Assembly (NCBI GenBank): GCA_026990615.1 | Contig: JALXDB010000153.1 | Span: forward strand, 1 to 5,962 | Length of the DNA: 5,962 bases | From: Spirochaetota bacterium | GTDB taxonomy: Bacteria; Spirochaetota; B62-G9 | Direction: 5' to 3' | Shown: one piece after another, positions 1 to 5,962 of the stretch | Layout: each line of letters starts with the position of its first letter | How positions within the stretch are numbered: position 1 is the first letter of the stretch | Program-made: the position numbers and the translations under genes | Notes under the pieces: generated by a model | Database searches by the model: none | Seen by the model: only the letters and a program-made list of their open reading frames with translations | What the model was told of the DNA's origin: nothing

Positions 1-13
1 CATTATATGAAAA

Positions 14-433
14 TTAATTTATGTTTATATAATCAAGGTAGGACTGTAAAATGATCTGAGCTGATATTTTATCTATAATACTTTTCTGTTTTTTTCTATT
101 TACATTATTTAAATCAAGGACATTTCTAGCTATAGCTGATGTGTACCTTTCATCCCACTCTACAACTTCTACATTGAAGAAAGCCTTTAGTTTTTTAGAA
201 AAATCCATAACTGAATCAACTATTTTGGAATCTTTACCATCAGTCCTAAGTGGTAACCCGATTATAAACTTCTCAACCACTCTATCTTTTAAAACCTCTT
301 TAAGTGCAGAAAATATATCTTTATGTTCTTTTCTATCCAAAACTGTAAGGGGAAAAGCAATTTTTTTATCTTTATCACTAATTGCAACTCCTACTCTACG
401 CTTCCCAAAATCAATTCCTACAAAATGTCCCAT
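14..433 (-). CDS. ruvX: RuvX/YqgF family nuclease (putative pre-16S rRNA nuclease / Holliday junction resolvase-like)
   Basis: This 139-residue protein has the usual length and full motif set of the YqgF/RuvX family, which has an RNase H-like fold. Family members are known for processing the 5' end of 16S rRNA, and a Holliday-junction resolvase role has also been proposed. The N-terminal motif GIDFGKRRVGVAISD (about residues 6-20) carries the first catalytic acid, Asp8. IIGLP (58-61) is the second strand motif, WDERYTS (93-99) contains Glu95, and the C-terminal helix IIDKISAQIILQSYLD (119-134) contains Asp121. These three acids match the expected metal-binding set. The ATG at 431-433 is the only reasonable start: an in-frame TAA lies at 440-442 and the next Met is residue 76. 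The nearest Shine-Dalgarno-like AAGGAG (451-456) is 17 bases upstream, which is unusually far. The gene lies 48 bases after lpxA and is probably co-transcribed. Family assignment is secure; the exact substrate is inferred. Confidence 0.95.
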   Translation of the reverse strand: MGHFVGIDFGKRRVGVAISDKDKKIAFPLTVLDRKEHKDIFSALKEVLKDRVVEKFIIGLPLRTDGKDSKIVDSVMDFSKKLKAFFNVEVVEWDERYTSAIARNVLDLNNVNRKKQKSIIDKISAQIILQSYLDYININ

Positions 434-481
434 AATTTTTTAAATATTAACTCCTTTTTGTATACTAATAGTAATTTTTAA

Positions 482-1279
482 TCAATCCACTTCAGACTTT
501 AATATAATCCCCCTTTTTGAATTGTTGATAAAATCTATGATTAATTTAATATCTTCTCCGTAATCTGGATATTCATCAATTAAATTGCCCAACAACTCAA
601 GAGAATGCTTCAGGTTGTACCCCGATCTGTAAATAATCTTAAAAGCATTTCTTATAACATTTCTTCTCTCGCTACTGAACCCCCTCCTTCTTAGGCCAAC
701 AACATTAATACCCCTAACCCTGGCAGGATTACCATCTACAAGCATAAAAGGAGGAACGTCCTTAACAATTTTTGTTAGGATACCACTCATTGTATAACTA
801 CCAATTCTACAGAATTGATGAACAATAACAAAACCACCTAAAAAAGCATAATCATGAACTTCAACATATCCCCCAAGACTTGCAGAATTAACCATAACAA
901 TATTGTTTCCCAATTTACAGTTATGAGCAACATGCGTTGCTACCATAAGAAAATTATTGTCTCCTATTATTGTTTCACTATCCTCTTTTGTCCCCCTGTG
1001 AACAGTTGCATACTCTCTGATTATATTATTTGAACCTATTCTTACAAAACTTCTAACATTCTGAAAAGCAACATCCTGCGGGAGATTTCCTATATAAACA
1101 TTACCGTGTATTTTATTATTATTACCAATTGTTGTAAAACCTGTAATTATTGTACCAGGTCCAATCCAGTTGTTATTACCAATCTTCACATTTGCATCTA
1201 TCACTACATAAGGGCCAATCTCATTATTATCTCCTATTTCAGCTTTCCTATCTATTACAGCCGTTGGATGTATTGCCAT
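482..1279 (-). CDS. lpxA: UDP-N-acetylglucosamine O-acyltransferase (LpxA)
   Basis: LpxA catalyses the first step of lipid A synthesis in the cytoplasm, moving a 3-hydroxyacyl chain from ACP to the 3-position of UDP-GlcNAc, or to a 3-amino analogue in some lineages. The 265 residues fit the family. Residues 1 to about 187 are a left-handed beta-helix of hexapeptide repeats, opening MAIHPTAVID. About 190-265 form the helical C-terminal domain, starting INVVGLRRRGFS and containing AFKIIYRSG. The catalytic histidine is His119 in THVAHNC, equivalent to E. coli His125. VHQFC (153-157), PQD (67-69) and DVPP (174-177) are also conserved. By hand alignment, E. coli Asp126 is Asn120 here, His144 is Tyr138 and the chain-length residue Gly173 is Ile167. 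The ATG at 1277-1279 follows GGAGAG (1287-1292) by 7 bases. It lies 56 bases after fabZ, which draws on the same 3-hydroxyacyl-ACP pool. LpxD, a homologue with hexapeptide repeats, is excluded by the C-terminal domain and the short N-terminus. Confidence 0.97.
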   Translation of the reverse strand: MAIHPTAVIDRKAEIGDNNEIGPYVVIDANVKIGNNNWIGPGTIITGFTTIGNNNKIHGNVYIGNLPQDVAFQNVRSFVRIGSNNIIREYATVHRGTKEDSETIIGDNNFLMVATHVAHNCKLGNNIVMVNSASLGGYVEVHDYAFLGGFVIVHQFCRIGSYTMSGILTKIVKDVPPFMLVDGNPARVRGINVVGLRRRGFSSERRNVIRNAFKIIYRSGYNLKHSLELLGNLIDEYPDYGEDIKLIIDFINNSKRGIILKSEVD

Positions 1280-1335
1280 GATACATCTCTCCGCATCAGT
1301 TAAATTTAATGAAATAACACTGTCTATACCACACC

Positions 1336-1776
1336 CTACATATCGATCATAGCTACCATTTCTGCTTCTACAACAACCTTATCATCAACATAACCAACTC
1401 CCCTGCATCTTGCCACTTTTCCGCCGAACCTTATTACCTCTACCTCTATCCTGAATACATCTCCTGGTAGAACCTGGTTCCTGAATTTAACTTTATCGAG
1501 AGCCATAAAGTAAACTGGTTTGTTTTTTAAATTGTACTTGTAGATTACAAATAATGCTGCAGCCTGTGCCATTGCCTCAATCTGGATAACGCCCGGCATA
1601 ACAGGATATTCCGGGAAATGTCCCTGAAAAAAGTATTCATTTCCACTTAAGTTCTTAATAGCAACAAGACCTTTTTCCTTGATATCTATCACTCTGTCAA
1701 GAAATAAAAATGGATATCTGTGCGGAATATACGATTTTATTTCATTAATATCCATAGTTTTTTTTCCTTTTTCCAT
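1336..1776 (-). CDS. fabZ: 3-hydroxyacyl-[ACP] dehydratase (FabZ)
   Basis: FabZ is the cytosolic hot-dog-fold dehydratase of type II fatty-acid synthesis, converting (3R)-3-hydroxyacyl-ACP to trans-2-enoyl-ACP. With the start chosen here it has 146 residues. It contains the diagnostic PHRYPFLFLDRV motif (about 18-29) and the active-site segment GHFPEYPVMPGV, with catalytic His53 and, in IQIEAMAQ, catalytic Glu67. The later FRNQVLPGD segment is also typical. The reading frame opens slightly upstream with a TTG at 1780-1782, but that codon abuts the ribosome-binding site (1783-1789) and cannot be the start. The ATG at 1774-1776 has ideal spacing. A second ATG at 1753-1755, preceded by AAGGA about 9 bases upstream, would give a 139-residue protein beginning MDINEIK, close to the compact N-terminus of many FabZ proteins. 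It remains a real alternative. The gene starts 24 bases after the skp-like gene; the lpxD gene usual at this place is absent. Confidence 0.97.
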   Translation of the reverse strand: MEKGKKTMDINEIKSYIPHRYPFLFLDRVIDIKEKGLVAIKNLSGNEYFFQGHFPEYPVMPGVIQIEAMAQAAALFVIYKYNLKNKPVYFMALDKVKFRNQVLPGDVFRIEVEVIRFGGKVARCRGVGYVDDKVVVEAEMVAMIDM

Positions 1777-1782
1777 CAGCAA

Positions 1783-1789
1783 ACCTCCT
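1783..1789 (-). promoter_or_regulatory. Strong ribosome-binding site of fabZ (decides the start)
   Basis: On the minus strand this reads AGGAGGT, a near-perfect Shine-Dalgarno sequence. From AGGAGG there are 7 bases to the ATG at 1774-1776. The in-frame TTG at 1780-1782 follows it directly, which rules that codon out as the start. Confidence 0.85.
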
Positions 1790-1800
1790 GATATCTATTC

Positions 1801-2403
1801 TTATTCATCATTATTAGTATCTTGAGTAGTATTATCTGGTTTGTTTTCCTGTGTATTATTCTCTTCCAATTCCAGGGAAAGAGGGGCTAAAGGCTTTGAA
1901 TTCTGAAGATCGAGTAGCTTTTCATCCAATCTAAATAGAACTTTATCCGTTAAGTTTATGTCATCACTTCCATAAACAAAATTACCCGTATTATCTAAAA
2001 TAAGGTTAAACCCTTCTATTTCACTTGTTTTTTTGATAGCTTCCATTATATCTCTCTGTATTATTTGTTCTATAATACTATCATCAAGTTCGCCGTTGTT
2101 TTCCCATGAAAATTTGTTATTTTTCAACATTCTTAATACATCATCCTGATCACTAATTTCTGTACGCAATTTGTCAAGTTCTTCAGAACTCATGTTGTAG
2201 TAGTCCTCGCTGTATTTTTTCTGGAGTTCATCTACATACTTCTCTCTAATCGAAATTTCAACATCAAGGTATTTAGAGGTATAGGTGTTAACGATATGCT
2301 CAAGTTCTATATACCCTACTCTAACCAATGTTAAAGGATACAGCGAAAATCCTGTAATCACAAATAGAAAAACAAAAATAAAAGTAATCAGAGCCTTTCT
2401 CAT
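1801..2403 (-). CDS. skp: Skp/OmpH-like periplasmic chaperone
   Basis: Skp/OmpH proteins are trimeric periplasmic chaperones that hold unfolded outer-membrane proteins on their way to BamA. The 200-residue protein has a basic-hydrophobic N-terminus (MRKALITFIFVFLFVITGFS, 1-20). The first body strand follows (about 27-38, VRVGYIELEHIV), then a charged, probably coiled-coil arm (about 44-128). The closing body strands (FNLILDNTGNFVYGSDDINLT, about 132-152) and an amphipathic helix (153-167) have the family pattern. An Asn/Thr/Gln/Asp/Glu-rich tail (about 169-200) is extra and looks disordered. Sequence conservation in this family is low, so the call rests on architecture plus position directly after bamA, the classic location. 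No clean Ala-X-Ala cleavage site is visible, so the hydrophobic segment could be a cleaved signal or an anchor. The ATG at 2401-2403 has a very strong ribosome-binding site, and 17 bases separate the gene from the bamA stop. Confidence 0.88.
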   Translation of the reverse strand: MRKALITFIFVFLFVITGFSLYPLTLVRVGYIELEHIVNTYTSKYLDVEISIREKYVDELQKKYSEDYYNMSSEELDKLRTEISDQDDVLRMLKNNKFSWENNGELDDSIIEQIIQRDIMEAIKKTSEIEGFNLILDNTGNFVYGSDDINLTDKVLFRLDEKLLDLQNSKPLAPLSLELEENNTQENKPDNTTQDTNNDE

Positions 2404-2405
2404 AT

Positions 2406-2416
2406 ACCTCCTCCTT
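2406..2416 (-). promoter_or_regulatory. Very strong ribosome-binding site of the skp-like gene
   Basis: The minus strand reads AAGGAGGAGGT inside the 17-base gap after bamA, an extended purine-rich Shine-Dalgarno element. AAGGAGG is 6 bases from the ATG. It contrasts with the weak site of bamA and suggests the chaperone is translated more strongly than the insertase from the same message. Confidence 0.75.
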
Positions 2417-2420
2417 TACC

Positions 2421-4910
2421 TTAGAAAAGTCCTGCAACTGCAAATATAAAATCCCAGCTCTTGAAGAAATGTTGATCGTTAACCAACTGTAGCTTGTGCA
2501 GAGTTTTGTCGTATTTAAATCTTCTTGCAAGATACAATCTTATAGGAAATCCGGGTATAATGAAACTAACTCCAAGTCCGGTACTGTAATAAAGTTCTTT
2601 TGGATCGAGGGTAAACGATGAAGGTTCACTATATATTCCACTTGCATCGAAAAATGTTAATCCCCATACAAACCTTCGCTCGATTGGAAACCTGTGTTCT
2701 ATGCTCATATTAAGCATAGCTTTCCCTCTTCTAATATACAAAGACCCCCACTGACTTGTATTCTGCCATCCTCTTCCCTCATTCATGCAGTCAACCCGTA
2801 AATAATCATTATCGTCAAGCGTCAAACTGTATCCAGGGTAAGGCACAATAAAGGCAAAATTTAATCTACCGGATAAAACGAATTTCCAGAACGTTCTTAT
2901 ATTGGCATTCATGTCTGTGTTAAGTTTTATAAAATTACTTTTTCCTCCTAAAAGTCCACCGTACAGTGTAATGTTCTGTGAAACGTAAGTGCCCCGTGTA
3001 GCAAAAATGCTTAAATCCCTCGAGTCTCTGTATCCAGTAATGCTGAGATAGTTTTTCCACTGCCACGGCCATCCATTATAGTACTGCTCACGCAGACTTG
3101 CATCAAATGGTATGTCATCAGTTTTAGAATAATTTCTATAAACAGAAAAAGATATTTCACTATTTACACCATAGTATCTTGCAAATCTTCTTCCCCCTCT
3201 TAAGGCAATTGAATAACTGGTGTTGGTATACTTCATCGTATTTACATCGGAGTAATCGAAGGTGCCATCACCGTTAATAGTGACACCATCAGGATACTCT
3301 ATTCCATCAGATGTAACATTACCGTCATTGTAGGTGTATACATTGTCATATTCAACCCTATTCCATTTTAGAGTTAAGCCCACTGATGTGGGTGTGTTCA
3401 ACAACCACGGTTCATCAACACCAAACTCTATAGACTGGTTAGTAAAACCCAGGCTAACCTTTTCGTGAAGTTTTATACCTCTACCCAGAAAATTATTAGC
3501 GGAAACCTCTTCAAAAAGTGAAAAACCATAACCGGCTGTGGAATAACTTAAACCGAAACTGAACATTCCGGTTCTCTGTTCTTCTACATTGAATATCAGG
3601 TCCACCAGACCTGGTTCAGAACCTGGCTTCACATCTATGTTAACGGAGGAAAAATACTGTAGGTTATACAGCCTGTTAATAGACTCCTGTATTTTCTTTG
3701 AATTAAAAATTTCGCCTTCATGAATTAATAGCTCTCTTCTTATTACAAAATCCTTTGTCTTTTTATTGCCAGTTATAAATATATGTTCTACATGCGCCTT
3801 GTTTCCTTCATTTAAGGTAATATGATAAGATACAGTTAACTTAATCGGATCCTTATGCTCTTCTATATTCATCTTGTAATAGATATATCCATTTTCAGCC
3901 AGGAGATTTCTAATTGCCTGAATATCCGCTTCCCATTCTTTTTTATTAAACACATCACCCTTTTTCAGTTTTATGAGCGAATACAACTCACTACTGGTAA
4001 ATACCCTGTTACCACTGATCACAACACCATCGAACTTGTACTGCTTCCCTTCTTTTATATAAATCGTAAGGTATATTTCATCGCGATTTCTCTTGGCATT
4101 ATATTCAACTTTCTTGTCTACCTTCACTATTTCAGCATCTATATATCCTTTTTCGTTGTAGAGTGAGATAATTCTGTCTTTATCTGCCTCAAACTCTTCC
4201 TCGTTAAAATAGCCACATGAAAATATCAGATATCCCCTTTCTTTTGTTTTCATCACCCTCTTAATCTTTTCTTCTTTGAATACCATCACTCCGCTGAACG
4301 CTATCTTCCTGATAATTTCTCTTTTGCTTTCTTTTATATTGAAAATAACATCGACTTGTTTCTTTTCTACTCCTGTTTTTTTATTCTTTACAGATACATC
4401 CTTTATTGTATAGGTTACCTGTGTGCTCGGAAACCCTTTCTCTCTGTAAAGCTTCTTAATCCTTTCTATATCATCAGAGATGCTTTTCTCACTAAAAACA
4501 TCACCCTTTTTTATAACTATTTCATCCAGTATGGTTCTCTTGGCAAGCTTCTTATTTCCCTTTACAATAACATCATGTATAGTTGGCAACTCTTCAAATA
4601 TAAAGGTTACAATTAGTCCATTCTCTGTATCTTTAACATCAACTTTTATATTTTTAAAAAGATGGAGATCATAAAGTTTTTTTATATCTTCATCAATTAC
4701 TTTCTGAGAAAATTTTGTTTTAGGAGCTGTTTTTAATACACTCTTAATTGTCAGAACATCATTCTGTACCAAACCTTTAAAAGCAACCTTATAGATCTTT
4801 TTGCCTTCAAAACTTTCAGTGCTATCAGCAGCTAAAACAGTGAGAACAGTTAGAACTAAAAAGATCGTAGTAACTAAAAAGGTAATCCTACTTTTATTTT
4901 TTTTACTCAT
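2421..4910 (-). CDS. bamA: Outer-membrane protein assembly factor BamA (Omp85 family)
   Basis: BamA is the core outer-membrane insertase that folds beta-barrel proteins. The 829 residues have the standard layout. A signal peptide covers about 1-28 (KKNKSR followed by a hydrophobic core, likely cut within VLAADS). Five POTRA domains follow at about 38-108, 109-193, 197-288, 289-367 and 373-444; repeated GNK/GNR turns and KKGDVF segments (for example 134-139 and 316-321) mark them. The barrel runs from about 448 to 829 and ends in Phe829 after WDFIFAVAGL, the expected C-terminal beta-signal. The loop 6 motif appears as GRGW (712-715), keeping the key Arg-Gly. A DG-rich insertion lies at about 527-555. 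Cys232 and Cys708 are the only cysteines. The ATG at 4908-4910 precedes a clear signal peptide but has only AGGG (4917-4920), 6 bases upstream, as ribosome-binding site. It is the first gene after a 132-base gap, so probably the first gene of the operon. TamA or another Omp85 protein is unlikely given five POTRAs and the neighbouring skp. Confidence 0.96.
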   Translation of the reverse strand: MSKKNKSRITFLVTTIFLVLTVLTVLAADSTESFEGKKIYKVAFKGLVQNDVLTIKSVLKTAPKTKFSQKVIDEDIKKLYDLHLFKNIKVDVKDTENGLIVTFIFEELPTIHDVIVKGNKKLAKRTILDEIVIKKGDVFSEKSISDDIERIKKLYREKGFPSTQVTYTIKDVSVKNKKTGVEKKQVDVIFNIKESKREIIRKIAFSGVMVFKEEKIKRVMKTKERGYLIFSCGYFNEEEFEADKDRIISLYNEKGYIDAEIVKVDKKVEYNAKRNRDEIYLTIYIKEGKQYKFDGVVISGNRVFTSSELYSLIKLKKGDVFNKKEWEADIQAIRNLLAENGYIYYKMNIEEHKDPIKLTVSYHITLNEGNKAHVEHIFITGNKKTKDFVIRRELLIHEGEIFNSKKIQESINRLYNLQYFSSVNIDVKPGSEPGLVDLIFNVEEQRTGMFSFGLSYSTAGYGFSLFEEVSANNFLGRGIKLHEKVSLGFTNQSIEFGVDEPWLLNTPTSVGLTLKWNRVEYDNVYTYNDGNVTSDGIEYPDGVTINGDGTFDYSDVNTMKYTNTSYSIALRGGRRFARYYGVNSEISFSVYRNYSKTDDIPFDASLREQYYNGWPWQWKNYLSITGYRDSRDLSIFATRGTYVSQNITLYGGLLGGKSNFIKLNTDMNANIRTFWKFVLSGRLNFAFIVPYPGYSLTLDDNDYLRVDCMNEGRGWQNTSQWGSLYIRRGKAMLNMSIEHRFPIERRFVWGLTFFDASGIYSEPSSFTLDPKELYYSTGLGVSFIIPGFPIRLYLARRFKYDKTLHKLQLVNDQHFFKSWDFIFAVAGLF

Positions 4911-4944
4911 ACGCGGCCCTATTCTACCAGTTTTTAGCTTATAT

Positions 4945-4974
4945 CTATCGATATGTAAACTACCGATATGCGAA
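4945..4974 (-). repeat. Tandem 15-base direct repeat upstream of bamA, possible operator
   Basis: Two abutting 15-base units are seen. On the plus strand the first is CTATCGATATGTAAA (4945-4959) and the second CTACCGATATGCGAA (4960-4974); they match at 12 of 15 positions, including an unbroken CGATATG. The pair lies directly downstream of the possible -10 hexamer and 34 bases before the bamA start codon, so a bound protein could affect initiation. That the repeat exists is seen directly; operator function is inference, and chance in AT-rich DNA is possible. Confidence 0.45.
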
Positions 4975-4976
4975 AT

Positions 4977-5004
4977 AATATAATAGCTTGATCAATTTCG
5001 TAAA
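4977..5004 (-). promoter_or_regulatory. bamA: Possible sigma70-type promoter for the bamA operon
   Basis: On the minus strand a TTTACG hexamer (4999-5004) and a TATATT hexamer (4977-4982) are separated by 16 bases. They match the -35 and -10 consensus at 4 and 5 of 6 positions. Transcription would begin near 4970, about 60 bases before the bamA ATG. Such matches are common in AT-rich DNA; the main support is position, in the only sizeable gap ahead of the gene cluster. Confidence 0.35.
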
Positions 5005-5032
5005 AGAAAAAATGACAAATATTCATATCATT
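5003..5032 (-). terminator. Possible weak intrinsic terminator after the CBS-domain gene
   Basis: Ten bases after the stop codon of the upstream gene, the minus strand can form a 7-pair stem (AATGATA with TGTCATT, one G-U pair) around an 8-base loop, followed by TTTTCTTT. The U-rich tract is convincing but the stem has only one G-C pair, so termination would be weak or absent. It overlaps the possible -35 element of the next gene by two bases. Confidence 0.3.
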
Positions 5033-5042
5033 ATTTTATAAC

Positions 5043-5962
5043 CTAATTTCCTGGAAGCCTTTTAACCCTGAGAAGTTCTGCTCTCTTTTTAGAGCTTTTT
5101 TCAACTGTGATAATACAATTTTTAAGCTTTATCGTACTTCCCTTCTCAGGTATTCTGCCAAGTACCTTTGTAACCAGTCCGTTTAAAGTATTTACTCCTT
5201 CAGCTCCCAGATCAATAGCTAAAAGATGATTTAGCTCATCAATTTCAACATCCCCATCTACAAGGTATTCGGTAGGAGAGATTTTAACAATTAGATTTTT
5301 CTTCTCTTCAAGTGAACTAATTTTACCTATAATTTCTTCACCAATATCATAAATAGTTGCAAGTCCTGTAACTCCACCATGCTCATCAACACCAAATACC
5401 ACAGCAATATCGTTCTCAAACATTTCCCTGTAAAGATCATTTATTGATTTTGTTTCAGGCACAAACTTAGGATCATCCATCACTTCACTAACCGGCCTAT
5501 CTTTTTGCTGATTTAATATACTTCTGGGCATTACAACACCCACTATGTCATCTATCCGGGACTTGTATACAGGAATCACAGACTTATGATACTTTTTAAT
5601 AAAATTTACTGCATCACCGATACTACTCTCGTATTTAATAGCTTTAATATCAACAAGTGGAATTTGAATATCGGCAAGTATCTTGGTTCCAAAATCTAAA
5701 GAGTCTACAAAATACCTCGTTTTTTCCCTATCAAATTGCTTACCAATACTAACCTGAAAAAATATTCTTACATCTTCCTTCTCTTTGAATATGGATGGAA
5801 TTAATCCGGTATATTCTATTCCTACAATTTTAATAAATATTCTTGTAACTACTGAAAGTACAAGTATTACTGGATAAAAAAGAATATAGAAAAACATTAA
5901 TGGATATGAAGAAAGAAGCGTAAACTTTATATTATTTTTAAAGGCGAGATTCTTTGGAAGAA
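5043..5962 (-). CDS. CNNM/CorC-HlyC family membrane protein with CBS pair, 5' end outside the window
   Basis: The reading frame continues without a stop to the right edge, so the Met at 5895-5897 is internal and the true start lies outside. About 306 C-terminal codons are present. The visible start, LPKNLAFKNN, fits the end of the conserved PK motif of the CNNM (DUF21) transmembrane domain. A last hydrophobic segment follows (YILFYPVILVLSVVTRIFI). Counting from the internal Met, residues about 75-130 and 137-190 form two CBS domains (IPLVDIKAI..., VSEVMDDPKFVPE...). Residues about 205-267 form the CorC_HlyC domain, with EYLVDGDVEIDELN and TLNGLVTKVLGRIP. Family members are inner-membrane proteins linked to Mg2+ or Co2+ transport or resistance, and CBS pairs often bind adenine nucleotides. 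Names such as hemolysin or TlyC are historical and say little about function. It shares the strand of the bamA cluster but is separated by 132 bases, so a separate transcription unit is likely. Confidence 0.92.
   Translation of the reverse strand, partial: LPKNLAFKNNIKFTLLSSYPLMFFYILFYPVILVLSVVTRIFIKIVGIEYTGLIPSIFKEKEDVRIFFQVSIGKQFDREKTRYFVDSLDFGTKILADIQIPLVDIKAIKYESSIGDAVNFIKKYHKSVIPVYKSRIDDIVGVVMPRSILNQQKDRPVSEVMDDPKFVPETKSINDLYREMFENDIAVVFGVDEHGGVTGLATIYDIGEEIIGKISSLEEKKNLIVKISPTEYLVDGDVEIDELNHLLAIDLGAEGVNTLNGLVTKVLGRIPEKGSTIKLKNCIITVEKSSKKRAELLRVKRLPGN

Noticed and set aside
1..3. A minus-strand ATG 10 bases after the ruvX stop, possibly the next gene's start
   Set aside because: The window ends at this codon and no ribosome-binding site is visible in the short gap, so nothing can be supported.
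141..443. Plus-strand 100-codon open frame antisense to ruvX
   Set aside because: The sense strand encodes all the RuvX catalytic motifs; the antisense translation is Ser/Leu/Thr-rich with no recognisable domain.
1106..1303. Plus-strand 65-codon open frame antisense to the lpxA N-terminus
   Set aside because: The Ile/Tyr/Cys-rich translation is the expected antisense of the Asn/Ile/Gly hexapeptide repeats of LpxA.
1280..1335. Possible hairpin in the fabZ-lpxA gap (CAGT and ACTG arms)
   Set aside because: The pairing is only about 6 bases with a bulge and a long AT-rich loop, and no U-tract follows; the gap otherwise holds only the lpxA ribosome-binding site.
1758..1765. Run of eight A residues (coding strand) near the fabZ start as a possible frameshift or slippage site
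   Set aside because: The frame is intact on both sides and the run is explained by Lys codons in an AT-rich genome or by a start at the downstream ATG.
2321..2530. A 69-codon minus-strand open frame spanning the bamA-skp junction
   Set aside because: It overlaps the end of bamA and the start of skp in another frame, has no recognisable domain and lacks its own ribosome-binding site; both overlapped genes are well supported.
3855..4983. Several plus-strand open frames of 60-103 codons antisense to bamA
   Set aside because: They are antisense shadows of an AT-rich gene, with low-complexity hydrophobic translations, no family resemblance and no convincing start signals.

Overview
The window is ordinary coding DNA from the chromosome of an AT-rich diderm (LPS-type Gram-negative) bacterium. 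Every recognisable gene is on the minus strand, so the transcription order runs from high to low coordinates. A BamA homologue with a C-terminal phenylalanine, a Skp/OmpH-like chaperone and LpxA together imply an asymmetric outer membrane containing lipid A. The lineage cannot be fixed by eye. The low GC content and the style of the BamA barrel would fit a lipid A-making spirochaete or a Deferribacteres-like lineage, but this is a weak impression.

Layout from right to left. (1) The C-terminal part of a CNNM/CorC-HlyC family membrane protein with a CBS pair and a CorC_HlyC domain runs off the right edge. (2) A 132-base intergenic gap holds a possible weak terminator, a possible promoter and a tandem 15-base direct repeat. 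(3) Five closely spaced genes follow: bamA, a skp/ompH-like gene, fabZ, lpxA and ruvX (yqgF). The gaps are 17, 24, 56 and 48 bases, which suggests one operon. The left edge falls 13 bases beyond the ruvX stop codon.

How the genes work together. BamA inserts beta-barrel proteins into the outer membrane, and the Skp-like protein escorts unfolded barrel proteins across the periplasm. FabZ dehydrates 3-hydroxyacyl-ACP in fatty-acid elongation, and LpxA takes the same 3-hydroxyacyl-ACP pool for the first step of lipid A synthesis. The operon therefore couples outer-membrane protein assembly with the branch point between phospholipid and lipid A. The arrangement is a reduced form of the widespread bamA-skp-lpxD-fabZ-lpxA-lpxB cluster: lpxD is absent between skp and fabZ, and ruvX sits where lpxI or lpxB is often found.

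No undescribed system was found. The points worth a second look are small: the tandem repeat beside the presumed bamA promoter, substitutions at functionally important LpxA positions, a DG-periodic insertion in the BamA barrel, and the altered operon content. No RNA genes, CRISPR arrays, mobile elements or pseudogenes were seen, and there is no gene-free stretch longer than about 130 bases.
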